From Eucalyptus grandis (taxonomy: Eukaryota; Streptophyta; Magnoliopsida; Myrtales; Myrtaceae): a stretch of DNA of 64,000 bases. Numbering within the stretch: the stretch's first letter is position 1; each line of letters opens with the position of its first letter. Location: contig NC_052614.1 in the NCBI RefSeq assembly GCF_016545825.1, positions 59,837,864 to 59,901,863 of the forward strand. The letters run 5' to 3'. The notes below the pieces were generated by a model. It was given only the letters and a program-made list of their open reading frames with translations. It ran no database searches and was not told the origin of the DNA. Below, one piece after another: positions 35,001-46,969 of this stretch. A program made the position numbers and the translations under genes.

Positions 35001-38000
35001 TTAAAAGATAATAATAAATGCCATTCTTTTGGTTCATCTATCCATTCGTGATGAGATGGAAAACAACCAAGGAAATGGGAAAAATTGAAAAGTCAGAAAT
35101 TTCAAGAAAGAAACTTAATGAAGAAACTTAGAATAGAAAAGCACTCAATCAATAAATTCCAAGCAATGCCTATTCTTGATAAGATATAAGAGATATACAA
35201 TGAGTTATTCAAACTTGAATAGGTATCACAAAATTTTGGAAGAATTAACAAGTTGAAAATATTAACAATTATAAAATGAAAATCAAAAGCACACATGGTT
35301 AGGTTAATTAGGAAATACAAAATAACTAGCTACAGTGATATAATCAATGAGAGGCAGAAAAAATAGAACAAAGTAAATTTGTCTGTAATTAACTTTGAAA
35401 AAAGCAAACAGACGAAAACAAAGGAAAAAAGCAAAATGATGCAAAAGATAGAATTTATCTTTACTTAGAGTGGTATTGAAATTTTTTTTTCTTTATTTGA
35501 ATTGAAAGAAAAAGAAAACAAGAAAGAGGAACACAAAAAAGCAAAGTAATGCTAAAGGGGGCGTTATCTGGATTTGACTTGTCGACCTTGGGCCTGCAGA
35601 GAATGGCCATGCTCCACTCCACTGGGCTATCTCATACTACATGTTCTCTTGTTCAACTTTTGTATGTATAATGAAATAGTGAGCCGAATTACAAATTACC
35701 ATTTGACACGTGGAGAAACATGGTAGACCCCCAGCTGTTTCTCTCTTGATATGCTACTATAGTGTTGTCAAAGATAAGATAAAAAACTGTAGGATTGTGC
35801 TGCAGGTTCTTCGACTGCAAGAATCCTTGAGCAAATATGAGCGATCCAATGACGGGAGCACTCCACAGGTAGTATCTTTTGGCTCTCCTTCAGTTACATG
35901 GTTGAAACTAGAGTATGAAGGTTCTTGAGAAGGTTTACTGAGTCGATATAAAGATCTAAAGAAATTAACATATTGATAATGATAATTCTTTATATAAATG
36001 TTGAGCAGTAAGTGTGCTGTGTGCTTGTAGAGATGAAATGGTTCTATAAAAATTATTTCAATTCTTTACTCTACCACTCTCTTATGTAGCACATTATGTG
36101 GGTGAGCCTGCCAATCTCATTGTGATTCATATGGAGACGGATGATCTACCTCCCTTCTTAGATAAGTTAGCCACTGTAGCTGAGGACGAAACAAGTTTTA
36201 TGTATGTTCCTGGATGTGAATGGATTTCAGACAACTAGTGATGGTTTAAGTTGTTTTGTTATCTACTGAACACTGATATTCCTATAAACAAACGACTGTT
36301 AGTTGGCCATGAGCAATAGTGATTCTCAGCGGCTGCTTTTCAGGTTGATCTGGCCCACCTATTGGCAGCTCGTGATCAAGAGTTAAGGACGCTCTCAGCT
36401 GAGGTAATATTATGTCCTACCATCGGAGTATGATCTCTTTAATGGGAAAGTGCAGCTTAATTTAGGATGTAAATGTGCGACCTGCTGCCAAATGACAATC
36501 ATTTGCGTTATTCTTAAGGCTGGCCCCAATCAAATTCAAGTTAGTGAATGGAACCTGGGAGATGAAAACTGCCAAATTGATGTCTTTACATGATTTAGAG
36601 TAAATGATCATGTGGAGGAAGCTGTTACAAGTTTCTCCACATGATTGCTTTATCACAAAACGTTTAAGTTAGCGGTAATATGGCTATAATCATTTTGTAA
36701 AAGAGGCATCACTGTAATAACAAGGAAGTTAGGTTCATATATTCAATTTCTTAAAGCCGTGAGCCTGTAAACATATGAGACATCAGGGGATAACTTACAT
36801 CTTCGGGTTTTGTTTTCTGTTGTATTATTTTTGTTCCTTATATACATGTCAAAGATTCGCTTGATCAAACACCTAGTTATATAACAATTTAACTCAGTGA
36901 TATATATTATTTATCAATATGTACTCTAAACTATCATAATGGTTTAAATTCTGATATCCTATCAAATGACTTGGCTTCTTTATGGAAGTTTAACTAGAAA
37001 TGTTTCATGATTGAAGAAATTTATCTTGGGCTTCATTACCACCTTCATAACCTTCACAATATGCCTCTTTCGCACTTCCTGACTCTGGCTTTATTGATTT
37101 TTTCATTCTTGTTCCTTGACATTATTTGTGCTTCCTTGGTCAGTTGAATCCAAGATCATGATTGGCAATGTGGACATATTATATCTAGTATTCTGTTGGT
37201 GACATTTTTGGCATAATGTAGATGGATCAACTGCAGTCAGAGCTTAGGCTTGCTCGGTCTTTGATAGCTGAGAGGGACTCTGAGATCCAGCGTGTTCGCA
37301 CAACTAACAATCAGGTATGAAATATGGACTTTTCTTTTATGGACTATAGCAATCACTCCAACTCTGTTTCAATATCAGAAACAAACGTGGAAGCAGGATG
37401 ATTTTTTTTTTTAACCTAATCGAGAAGGATGAGAGTTAAAAAAGGTAATAGCAGTCATCCCACAAAAAGAAGTTACTAGAGAAAATTCAGTAAAATTCAC
37501 ATCCCCTCTCTAGGAATCAAAGGGAATTGTCCTCTTTTAACATGGATTTCTGTTTGTTCTTTGTCTTACATGCTTGAGCTGGGGATGGACCTGCCTCATC
37601 TCATAACTGTTTCGCTGACATTGTAGCACATATCCCACTAGTTTCAGTTAAAGTTCTGCTCTGTGAGGCCTTTACAAAGTAGATTATAGACTTGCCTTGT
37701 GAATTGAAAATCCTTCTTAGAAATTATTCCTCTTTCAAGGGTTTAATACTTGCAAGGCTGGTTAGGAAAGGAACTGTTGGAGTGGATGTCACCTGGAATT
37801 TACTTTGCAAGCCATTACACATTTGTCTTCTATACTACAGTTAGGTTGTTTTCTTTCGTGCTTATGATGACTTACACTGCAATTAATTCTTGAACAACAG
37901 TATGTTGAAGAACATGAGAGGCTAAGAGCTATCATAGGCGAGTGGAGTACTCGGGCAGCAAAGGTACTGTTTTGTTTATTTTCTTCATCATGCCAATGTT

Positions 38001-38183
38001 TATAAATCAGCGATTGTGTAGTGCATAGCACCTTTTGTATCTTTCATTTATGAAATGTTTCTTCTAAGACAATGATTTGACCTTTTGAAGCTTGAACGAG
38101 CCTTGGAAGAACAGCAAAAGAAGATAGCATCAAGCAACCAGCCACAAAGTTCAGCAGCTTCAACAGAGAAACAAGGACCTTGA
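29038..38183 (+). CDS. FIP1: FIP1-type (FRIGIDA-interacting protein 1) membrane/coiled-coil protein, 350 aa
   Basis: Fourteen coding exons: 29038-29093, 29314-29401, 29500-29608, 31848-31897, 32036-32102, 32802-32874, 33645-33700, 33936-34032, 34294-34378, 35806-35868, 36344-36403, 37222-37314, 37901-37963 and 38091-38183. The sum is 1053 nt with no internal stop. Intron 2 must use a GC donor (TTG|GCAAGT) to keep frame; all others are GT-AG. The first ~170 residues hold about four hydrophobic segments (IYGSIAYCFLLVGYAVLAVA; LLCSCNVALMIV; TAAMLLVIVW; IIMVIEAICAGSFMSVYIGY). They are separated by QQYLVYQVQKIRLQGYYSFS, a TMEM192-like arrangement. The rest is a coiled coil (LRLQESLSKYE; MDQLQSELRLARSLIAERD; EEHERLRAIIGEW). 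Arabidopsis FIP1 was found as a two-hybrid partner of FRIGIDA; its biochemical role is not established. Confidence 0.85.
35540..35645 (-). mobile_element. tRNA-derived SINE-like sequence in FIP1 intron 9
   Basis: On the minus strand from about 35633 the sequence GATAGCCCAGTGGAGTGGAG matches a Pol III A box (TRGCNNAGYGG). A degenerate B-box-like GGTCGACAAGTC lies about 45 bases on, followed by CCAGATAACGCCCCC and an A/T-rich tail. This is the usual head of a tRNA-derived SINE. Borders are uncertain. Confidence 0.4.
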
Positions 38184-39479
38184 TAAGCTTTGCTGTCATA
38201 TTAAGGATGATTTTTGTACAGTATCTGCTTAGTCATTGGTCAAATAGCTTCTAGATTTTAGAACATCTTGATTACGGTGTCATGGCCCTCAAGGCCTTAT
38301 CATTGTTCAAGAAAAGAGAAAGGACTGACCATATCTGTTCACTTGTTAGGAGTGTGGACATGTGGAGGATAGGAAGTACTGACCATATCAATGTCCATTT
38401 ACTGATCTTCAGGGAGTTTGAAATTGGGACATGTAGAGGATGTAAAGTGTTCATGTTGAATCAAGCTACTAGCAAATGCAGCCAAGCTCTTGCCAGTGTT
38501 GCGTGTGCCTCTTTCTTTAGACTCACTAGGGTTATGGTGATGCTCTAAAAGTCAAATCTTTCGATATGTAATGAGTTCATTTTTTCAATGACCCTTTATC
38601 AGCACTATCAATTGTGGCGCTCCATACCTTGTGCGAACATACGTACCCATCATGTACTCAAATCTGCTCTCAGCATTGCCGTCCTTGCAAGTGCAGGTGC
38701 TATTTAGGGAATGGTAGTAGAAAGGGCGAGAAAATAATGCTCCCCGGAATTCCTTGAAGAGGATAGAGGTGACTAAATGCGTTGAATGCACATTATAGGC
38801 GAAGATGTTTCGGGGTTCAGGTCATGATCGACTCTTTCATGCTTGATCTCTCTAGAAAAAAGCTTAGAGAAGGTAATAGATTAGGGTTCAAGGGAGTATA
38901 ATTAAAATTGTTGATTCAGGTCCTTTGCACATTTTTTTCCTAGAAATACTCAACCGTTCTCAGGCCTAATCAGGTTCTAGGGGCCATGTTATACTGACCA
39001 TCATCCGTGTGTCCGTTGGGCATATGAACTTCTACGCATGAGTTTTAGCCTGAGCCTACGGTATCATCATCACCACACATTCGCTCAAACTCCCACGTCT
39101 CATTCAGGTATCTAAGCCAATCAGTTAGAGAGCTATAACGCCTATTAACAAGTTCGAACGGTAATACTTTATATGACAATGAGGGGAATTGTGATCCTTA
39201 TAACTATGGAAAATGTTTAATTGCCCTCTAATTCTCTCTTGCCATGCAACTCTTCACAGTTGATTTGGGAAAGGCCCAAGGGACAAATTGCCGTTGCGAC
39301 AGGAAAAGTAAACACTACAAGAATATTTGTAGAGATCAAATTATGCGGCACTGGTGTTTTCGTCCCTTACTTTTACAACATGACAGACCAAGATAACATT
39401 AGTTGAAAAAAAGACAATTCAACAAAAAGACCTTACTTTAACATACATTGGAAAAGTATGTTCATCTCTGCCGAAACCA
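38184..39479. other. Convergent intergenic space (3' ends of FIP1 and TTLL12-like)
   Basis: Untranslated and intergenic DNA between two genes that point at each other. Contains FIP1 3' untranslated sequence just after 38183. No further gene was seen. Confidence 0.5.
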
Positions 39480-42400
39480 TCACAATGGGCTAACATGAGT
39501 GGTTTCATTTAGGAAAAGACAACCAAAGACATCGTTGAAGAAGTTGGAACCCCTCATTTCTTCCCTTTAAAGACAGATACCATATCATACTTGCATGCTC
39601 TTGTACAGTCAGGACAGTAGGTCACCTACATATCATGTGAAATTGTCTTAGAAGATTAGTGATAATGAGGATTGTCTCGCCATGAATGAGCATGAATTGT
39701 ATTGTCTTTCCTCCCATCAGTAGCAGATTTCAACAAGTGCCGCCGATTGCTGGGTGATGAAATTCGGGGAAAAAAAAAAAGAAGAAAGAAAGAAAGAAGC
39801 AGCTCCAGGATATTTACAAGAGAAATACACAATTCAGTTACATACCTCTAACAACTTGGGTTTGAAAGAGCTATCAAGCATGACATCCACTCCATAAATG
39901 GCCCTAGACATTGGACTATGCATCTCAGGATGCACAAATGCAGCTGCCTCAAATACTGACCTGATAATCTTTTACCCTCTCGTGCACATCGGACCACTTA
40001 ACTGTAATTAAAGGGAATCCAGTTAAAGTTGAGTATAGGGAGAATATTTCTTGTCAGGCAATGAAAGCCAAGACTTGACTACCTTTATGTTCCTCTTCAA
40101 ATTCCCTTACAAAATCAGGCGTGTTTTTATGATTGATTCTTCCGCGATAATTCTGAAATGTATAGAAACAATTAGAGAATCAGTGATTCTTTATAACTTC
40201 ATATCCCTAATTCATATTGACTACCTACCAATAAAATCATTGATAACTCCTTTTTCATGAAAGAAAATTGCACAAGATGGAGCATTTCATTTAAATCCTG
40301 GGTTGAACCTTCTAAAGTGTGAACAACAGTGCAACACTACCAAAAAACTAGGAAAATCATATGGAATAAGGTGCTGTAGAGACATACCATTACTGTAAAG
40401 TGAGTTTCATACTCAAAAAAGCTGTTCTTCTCCAAGGAGTAAGGGTTGTTTGCCAACCTTACCTAAAATTTGAGATAATTTCAGAGCAAATAGTGAGTAC
40501 TGTTTGATGCAGTATCTAGATGAGACAAACATTGGATTAAGAAGAAAGTTTGACTGATGTTATTGATAGTTAATGAAATGCAACCTTACCCAGAAAACAT
40601 CGGAAAGGAATATCTCTAAGGGGTTTATACTGCAGACAAGTACTATATAGCGGATATCAAACTTTTTCCCTTGGAACAAAGCAGGATGCTCAATGTACTT
40701 CTGACATATTTTTGGACCAGTCTCCATGAGACGGATTATGGCTGATATGTTATCGGTGACAGTAGTGTCAATAGTCCGTGCCATGTTCCAGGGCTTTAAA
40801 ATCCACAGATTATTAAGGCCATCTCTTTTACGTATGTAATAGTCGCCAATAAGTTGAGACAACTGCACTTCCAAGTTATAAGTTGGCTGTAGCCAGTCAG
40901 GTGATCCATATGCCTGACAAATGTAGAAGGGAAAACAAATTTCAGAGTCAAATTTCTGGAAACATTAACTAATTTTTGGCTTCAGAGAGAACCCAAAACT
41001 TGCAGGATGATGGAGAAAATGAATAATATTCTAGAAACTTATCTTCTGCAAACTAGAGAAACCTAAATCTTTCTGACCTTTTGAACTGTCTCAGCCAAAT
41101 GATGTTTCATCACAACACAAGCCTCATAAGGGAACTGATTAATAATTTGGTCATCTGTTATTCCAGTCGCTTTCTTTGTATCCTCATCAACTTGCATACT
41201 TGTCCAGATGATATGTGCGTCCTTTGAGTCAGAGGCTGCGAACCAAATATAATATTAAAAATGATGAGGAGACATAATGGTGAAAAAAGAATTGGCAAAT
41301 GCTGCTACTTGTAACTCAGGTCCAAAATGAGTTAACTAAACACCAAGCAATCAGATTTATATCAAGAAAATGGAACTCAGAGACCACAATCATGGGCAAC
41401 ATGAAGCCTACATCAAATAATCAGGAAACAAAAATGTCCTGCCATCTTATTAGGAAAGTCTCGCCAACCTCCACTACTTCAACCAGATATATTGAGTTGA
41501 TGTGAGCAATTATTGAGAAATGACAGCTCCTCGAACAATAATAGTCACTACAACACAAGCCAAACTAAAAGACAGCAAAGAAGAATGATGGGGTAAGTTC
41601 TAAAAGCAGTTTGAATCCAGTACATACTGAGGATGAACTCAGGCCGTTTAAGAAATTCTTCAACTTGAGGTATGTCAGTGTACACACGTAAAGGACATCT
41701 GTCACCTTCAAGCAGGCTTTTAGTCACCAAAGACATTGCAGATGGGGGAGTAAAACTTCTGGATTCCAATTCGTTACGGTGTTTCTCATATTCCTGGATG
41801 AACAAACAAGTATTAATGATAAATCTACAAGCAGCTGTTTAAAATTGTTACAAAATAAATGATATGCTTGTACTTTAATAAAGTAATTTTCAGGTGTATG
41901 AAACCAAGCAGTAAGTCTGGCGGATCGCTGTTTGTCCTCTCCAATCCCATAAAGATAATCACGGGTGCACTCATCACCCTCCTGAGCATTCTGGATTGGC
42001 CATAAGAGAGAATAGCTGGAAAACATAGAGCAGACCCATTATAAAGATGACTCTGCCACCATTTCGCTAAATAAGAAAAAAAATAGAAATCTAAACTGAC
42101 AACATAAAGATTGGACGAGCCCTGGGACAATGATTGATGATTAAAAACACGAGTTTGTTTAGCTAGAGGGAAAAAAACGAGTTCCATAACTCGTCAAACT
42201 ACAGACAGAATGTGACAATAATTCAGGCACTACATTCATTGGTCCAAAAAAGGAATCAAAAATTGCATTCACGTATAGAAGACAAGGTTGTCGAGCAGAA
42301 TGATGCCAAAAAGGCAAAGTTGAAGAGGATATAGTTGTAGCTGACCTCACAGCTGATGCTAGGTTTCCCTCTGGCATGTAGAGAAATGGGGCCACCATGA

Positions 42401-45127
42401 AATTTGGCTCATCGCTGTGCCTTAATGCAGAGCCCAGTTCATCCATCACATACCTATGCCACCAGAGAGATTGCACTGTTTATATTATCACAAAAGACAT
42501 CCTTGATAAAGTACATCATACGGGAATCTTGAATGCTATTCCATAATCATAGAAAGGCAATTGGCAATACATAGAATAATAATGGGGTTCACAGAATTAT
42601 AAGGTCAGTCATGTCTGCTATTGATATCTGCACAAAGTTCTTAGAGCATTTAATAAATAAAAACAAAGCTGAAACAGATATGCCTTTTCAGATGGTGAAA
42701 TGTTCTCAGGCAGTATTAAATGAACCGCATGACATTTCAAGTTAAATATCAAATAAAAGTATACTTAAAGTGAGAATATTACAAAGATAAACAGAAAAGA
42801 CATATGGACATGTCTCATTGTGACATACTAGGCATAGGAGGACATGTCTCATGGTAATATACTAAGCATGGGAGGACCTTGATTATATATGGCTCATTGT
42901 TCATGTAAAGAGCAGGTCATTGAAAAAAGCACACATACCATGCAGGAGTCTCATCGATCTTTTCCTCATCTGCAAGTCTATAAGTCATTAAATATTGCCA
43001 CATTGCATTGATAACCCGATCTGCAAGGGGCTCTTCTGGTTTCCATTCCGGAAGACGTGGTTCAAGGATAGAATCAATCACATGCTTCCCAGCTTCTAAT
43101 ATTTTTGTTGCACAAACACCATTAAGGAAAGAAAGATTTGGGAGTGATTCCAGAATCACTACTGCACTTTCACCGAGGGTCCAGGAATATCCACCTATGT
43201 AAATAATTAACCTCTATTTAAAAATTGAAACTTTCAAACTCTCGTGGTAAGTTCTTGGAACAGTTAATTAACAAAAGCAAAATAATCACCTCAAGAGCAT
43301 TTAAGGAAGGAAACTGCTTCAAGACTTCCAACAACTCACTTGCTGAATTCTCTTCAAGTGAATTTCCCCGAAGGTTCAAATATGAAAGTGATGGCATCAT
43401 AGCAGGTGAAAATGCCTGCAGAAAGAGTAAAACATATTAAAAGAATAACACAAATAAGTCACTAAGAACAGTAAGCTAATTGAGTCACGGACCTTATTAG
43501 CAAGATTGTGGATGCCTCTGCCAGAAATATCAAGAGATGTCACTTTGTGCAACTTATGGTCACTTCCGCAGTGCTGGCCTGGGTTATCCTTCCCATAGAC
43601 GTCTGCACAGAATCCCAATGCCCACTCCCCAAAATTATGGGTAAAAGATGAATTAAGGATTTCAAGCCCAGGACAAGCCTGAAGAATTTTATCTGCCAGA
43701 CAGCCATCACTGAAGGTAAAACCATTAAGCTTTTCCTCCTCTAAAAGCCTGCTCTAAGTTACTGGGGTGCAAATGCACATACCATTTCTCTACAACTGGA
43801 TTATTGTTGAGCCACAGAGCTTTTAGATGCTTGAATTTGGTAACTTCATGAAAAATGATATCTGCCCTCTCAAGCCTGTTTCCACACAGGCTAAGAGCAA
43901 TTAAATCCTAGCACAAGAAAAAATAAGCATGTAAACCATATGTTCATCACATCACAATAAGCTCAAAGATGGTACTGGATATCATCTCCAGGGCAAGTAT
44001 GTTGTAAGGAAATGATGGTTGCTTGTGCATATACTCCACAAAACTTGGTAATGTTAATTTTTAGTCTATAAATAACACATGATAGAGTTTTTATACCATA
44101 ACTATACCATAGTTATGGAAGATGAAATTGTACAACATACATATAATCATGCGTGTCATTTAATTCAGGAGGAATGTAGTGAACACCAACCGGAAATTTA
44201 GCAGATAAATTGAGAGATAAGAGCGTGTCATCATTGATATTGAGCTCATCGAGCTCCAACCATCTGACAGTGTCCTTGTTCTCTTTTGCTTTACACAGTT
44301 CATGTTCCAGCATATCCTCAATGCACATGCTGCCAGCCTCCGCTATCGAAGTCCCTCCCTCAGCTTCTTCATCTACATTCAGATCGCCATCGACACACAT
44401 TAAAACAGCCATCCTCTGAGCCAACCCCGGAACTTCCTGAAGCTGTAAAAAATGCAACTTTATGAAGACTCGTGCAGCCAGGAATCCTGAGGTTTTCTAA
44501 CTCAAAGTTTCAGAGAAAGAAAACCCAGTAGGCTTTGCAGTTGAACTAATAAAAAAATAAGTTTATGCATTTACTTATTCTGCATATTATAAGCAAAAAG
44601 AACATATCACCCTATAAAATGATTCTCTATTGTACACTAACACTATTATTATAAAAAACGGAATGTCCCGAAATCATACCAACTTCAATTTACCGAAGTC
44701 TTTTAACCTTCCACGACACTCAATTCAATTTCTCCCGTCACAATTCAACAGTCAAAACACTAGCTTTGCCATTACATACACTTAAAAAAATCCGATGCCC
44801 ATTTCCACCATTAAAGAAAAGTTAAACCGGACATGGGTGTCGAAACAGAAAATCAAGAACCTGCTTGAACGCATCGGAGAGCCGGAAAGTCCAAGCATGG
44901 TCGACGAGGAAGACGTCGGACTCCTTGCCCATGAACCCCGAAGTGAGGACGAGCCTCCTCCGACGCCCATCCTCGCACAGCTCGATCTGGAAGCGCGCGC
45001 CGCCGTCGAAGGTGTCGGCCGACAGCTTCTTGAAGAGCCGCTCGTGCAGCGGCTGCGGCAACCCGGAAGCCGTCAGCAGCAGGCCGTGAACTTTCACGAA
45101 GTCCTCGAAGGTCTCGATCCTCGACAT
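39480..45127 (-). CDS. TTLL12: TTLL12-type tubulin-tyrosine-ligase-like gene, with three frameshifts
   Basis: Fifteen coding exons: 45127-44861, 44442-44137, 43907-43783, 43709-43493, 43415-43290, 43194-42939, 42453-42346, 42015-41874, 41793-41628, 41235-41078, 40913-40590, 40462-40388, 40152-40083, 40001-39846 and 39625-39480. Sum 2642 nt, about 880 codons if repaired. N-terminal region, LRR-like segment (DLIALSLCGNRLE, LKALWLNNNPVVEKC, LSYLNLRGNSLEENSA), then the TTL-type C-terminal half (KPWNMARTIDTTVTDN; CQKYIEHPALFQGKKFDIRY; YGVDVMLDSSFKPKLLE; VTYCPDC). In plants this gene (Arabidopsis At1g77550) is the TTLL12-like member. Its animal relative is thought to act without classic ligase activity. 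Breaks against the family: one base missing at 43177-43179, two near 39968-39975, one near 39552-39560. The donor after exon 2 is weak (GTTGTA; a better GTATGT four bases earlier breaks frame). Pseudogene or assembly error is undecided. Confidence 0.8.
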
Positions 45128-45319
45128 TGCAGCGAGCTTCGGTTCCGGACCGCGCGTGCTGGCTATGCCTTGCTTTGGCCGGGATTGATCATGCGCTGTT
45201 GCTTCGGTTTGGCGTTCCTCGGTGTTTCGAGGTTTATACGAGGTTTATGGAGATGGTTTGGGCCGATGGGCTCCGATCCAAATGATCAGAACGTGGGCCT
45301 GGAGAAATTATGAAGTGGA

Positions 45320-45535
45320 TCCGGAAAGCTCCTGAGTCCATCTATTTGGACCCGATTGATTTCGGCGGGTTTGCAATTCCCGTAAAATGAACGTTCTTAA
45401 TGAGATTGTTCGCATGATTTTGTCTAATTATAAATATGTTTCAACTTGATTATAAAGTATCATCAACAAAGAGAATGGTAAAAAAGACTCACATATTCCA
45501 CCACAACTCTCTCTCCCTCCCCCTCTCCCCCTCCC
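45320..45535. other. Upstream flank of TTLL12-like gene
   Basis: The gene's promoter should lie in this stretch and in 45128-45320. A CT/CCCT-rich tract ends it (45507-45535). No TATA motif at a convincing distance was picked out. Confidence 0.3.
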
Positions 45536-45539
45536 CAAT

Positions 45540-45700
45540 TAATTCAAGACTTGGGAGGTGCTAGCGACCCCCTATAGGAATTACCATGAGGTCTTATACG
45601 GTTGCATGTTCGAATCCAGTCATAATTACTCCCATTACTGACAAGTTTAAAGTTTGAAATTGACAAGTCCATCTCTGTAACCCCTATCAACACGCTAGCA
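45540..45700 (+). mobile_element. tRNA-derived SINE-like sequence
   Basis: Contains a perfect Pol III B box (GTTCGAATCC at about 45609) preceded at about 55 bases by an A-box-like GCTAGCGACCCC. This spacing suits a tRNA-derived SINE head. No full tRNA cloverleaf is formed. The tail was not delimited. Confidence 0.4.
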
Positions 45701-45949
45701 TTGAAACGTACTCATGTTCTTGAGAAAGATAAGTTATACCTTTATCACAAGGCCAATGGGAATGCAACCTTACTTTGAATAGACTTTATTGTGGCTTTTA
45801 CTCTTTTATCAATTATGATTGTGTCGCCCTAAATTTTATCTTCAAAGAGAGCTTAAGATAATTTAGTGAATTATCCATATACATTATAAAACAATTTCAA
45901 ACAATCTTTTAACCTTAAATCTTTGCACAAAATGACTTACTACTCATCG

Positions 45950-46850
45950 GTGGGAAAAATGCAATTTGAAAGGGCCAACATAAGTCCCATCATACTCCAT
46001 AAATCTCCGGTACATTTAGAATTTTGTTTATTCCCCTGAACAAGCAAATTATATAAGTTTTTCTTTCAACTTTTATCACACATATGTGCACCCTTTTTGC
46101 TAGTGTTTAAAAAGAGTATGTTTTATTTTATGGTTATCAAATATTTATCTAGTACTTTGGCATCGATGTACTAAATGTGACAAGAATAGAAAAGAGGGAA
46201 CAAGGGAGAAACCTTCTTTATCTCCTCAAAAAAAAAAAAAAAAACCCGTGGGAGAAAAAATTTCTAAGACGTGAATCGGCACATTATATTGACCTTAGAC
46301 TTATGGAAATTTTGGAGTTGAGAACAATAAAATCGATGATAATAAATCAAAACCACGGCTCTTTTCTTAAATATCACACGTCTGATTCGGAATGAAGTGA
46401 TTTCCTTCACACTTACATTGCTCACAACTAATCAAATGCAGGCATAATATTAACTAAGTTGGTAATTACTTGCATATTCACTTATTTAGAAAGCACTCAC
46501 TTAGGAGGATCGACATAAATTAAAAGTCAATCTAATTTTTGGAATGTATGATTGGCAACTAAACCAACTCTTTATGAGTCATAAATGAGGTGACATATCT
46601 TTCAACTTGATGAATTGTAAGCGCATAGGTCATCAACACTAATTGAGGTTAAATCAAAACTATTGATATGATATAGGTTGTGATCTTATTGCCATATTTT
46701 TATTTGGTCAATATTTCTTCAAAAAGATGAGGTTTGGTGTTAATAGTATAATCCAAACATAACCATGGAAAACCCTATTTGTCAAATGGAGTCGAGGAGA
46801 TCATCGGGGAACTTTCTCATAGAATGATAGTATCTATATATGTTTATTTT
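45950..46850. repeat. Duplicated segment, copy A1
   Basis: Shares an ordered set of blocks with 46970-48290, 50690-51400 and 51440-52880. The blocks include CTTTATCTCCTC, a GAATTGAGAACAATAA-type string, AGGATCGACAT..., GATTGGCAACTAA and TAAGCGCATAGGTCA. No coding frame is conserved between copies. Confidence 0.6.
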
Positions 46851-46969
46851 GCTTGGTAGGATAAACTTATTAAGTCGAAATAATCTCTTTGGAATTAGTA
46901 TAAAGAATAAAAAGATATTAGTAGAAGTAGAAAGGATAAAATCAGTAAATTATCTCTAACTGTTGTTCC

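Noticed and set aside
35575..35640. Possible tRNA gene in the FIP1 intron.
   Set aside because: The A-box is good but the B-box is degenerate and no cloverleaf forms; a SINE head is more likely.
44795..45313. 172-codon plus-strand frame.
   Set aside because: Antisense to exon 1 of the TTLL12-like gene, whose minus-strand frame has homology and a good splice donor.
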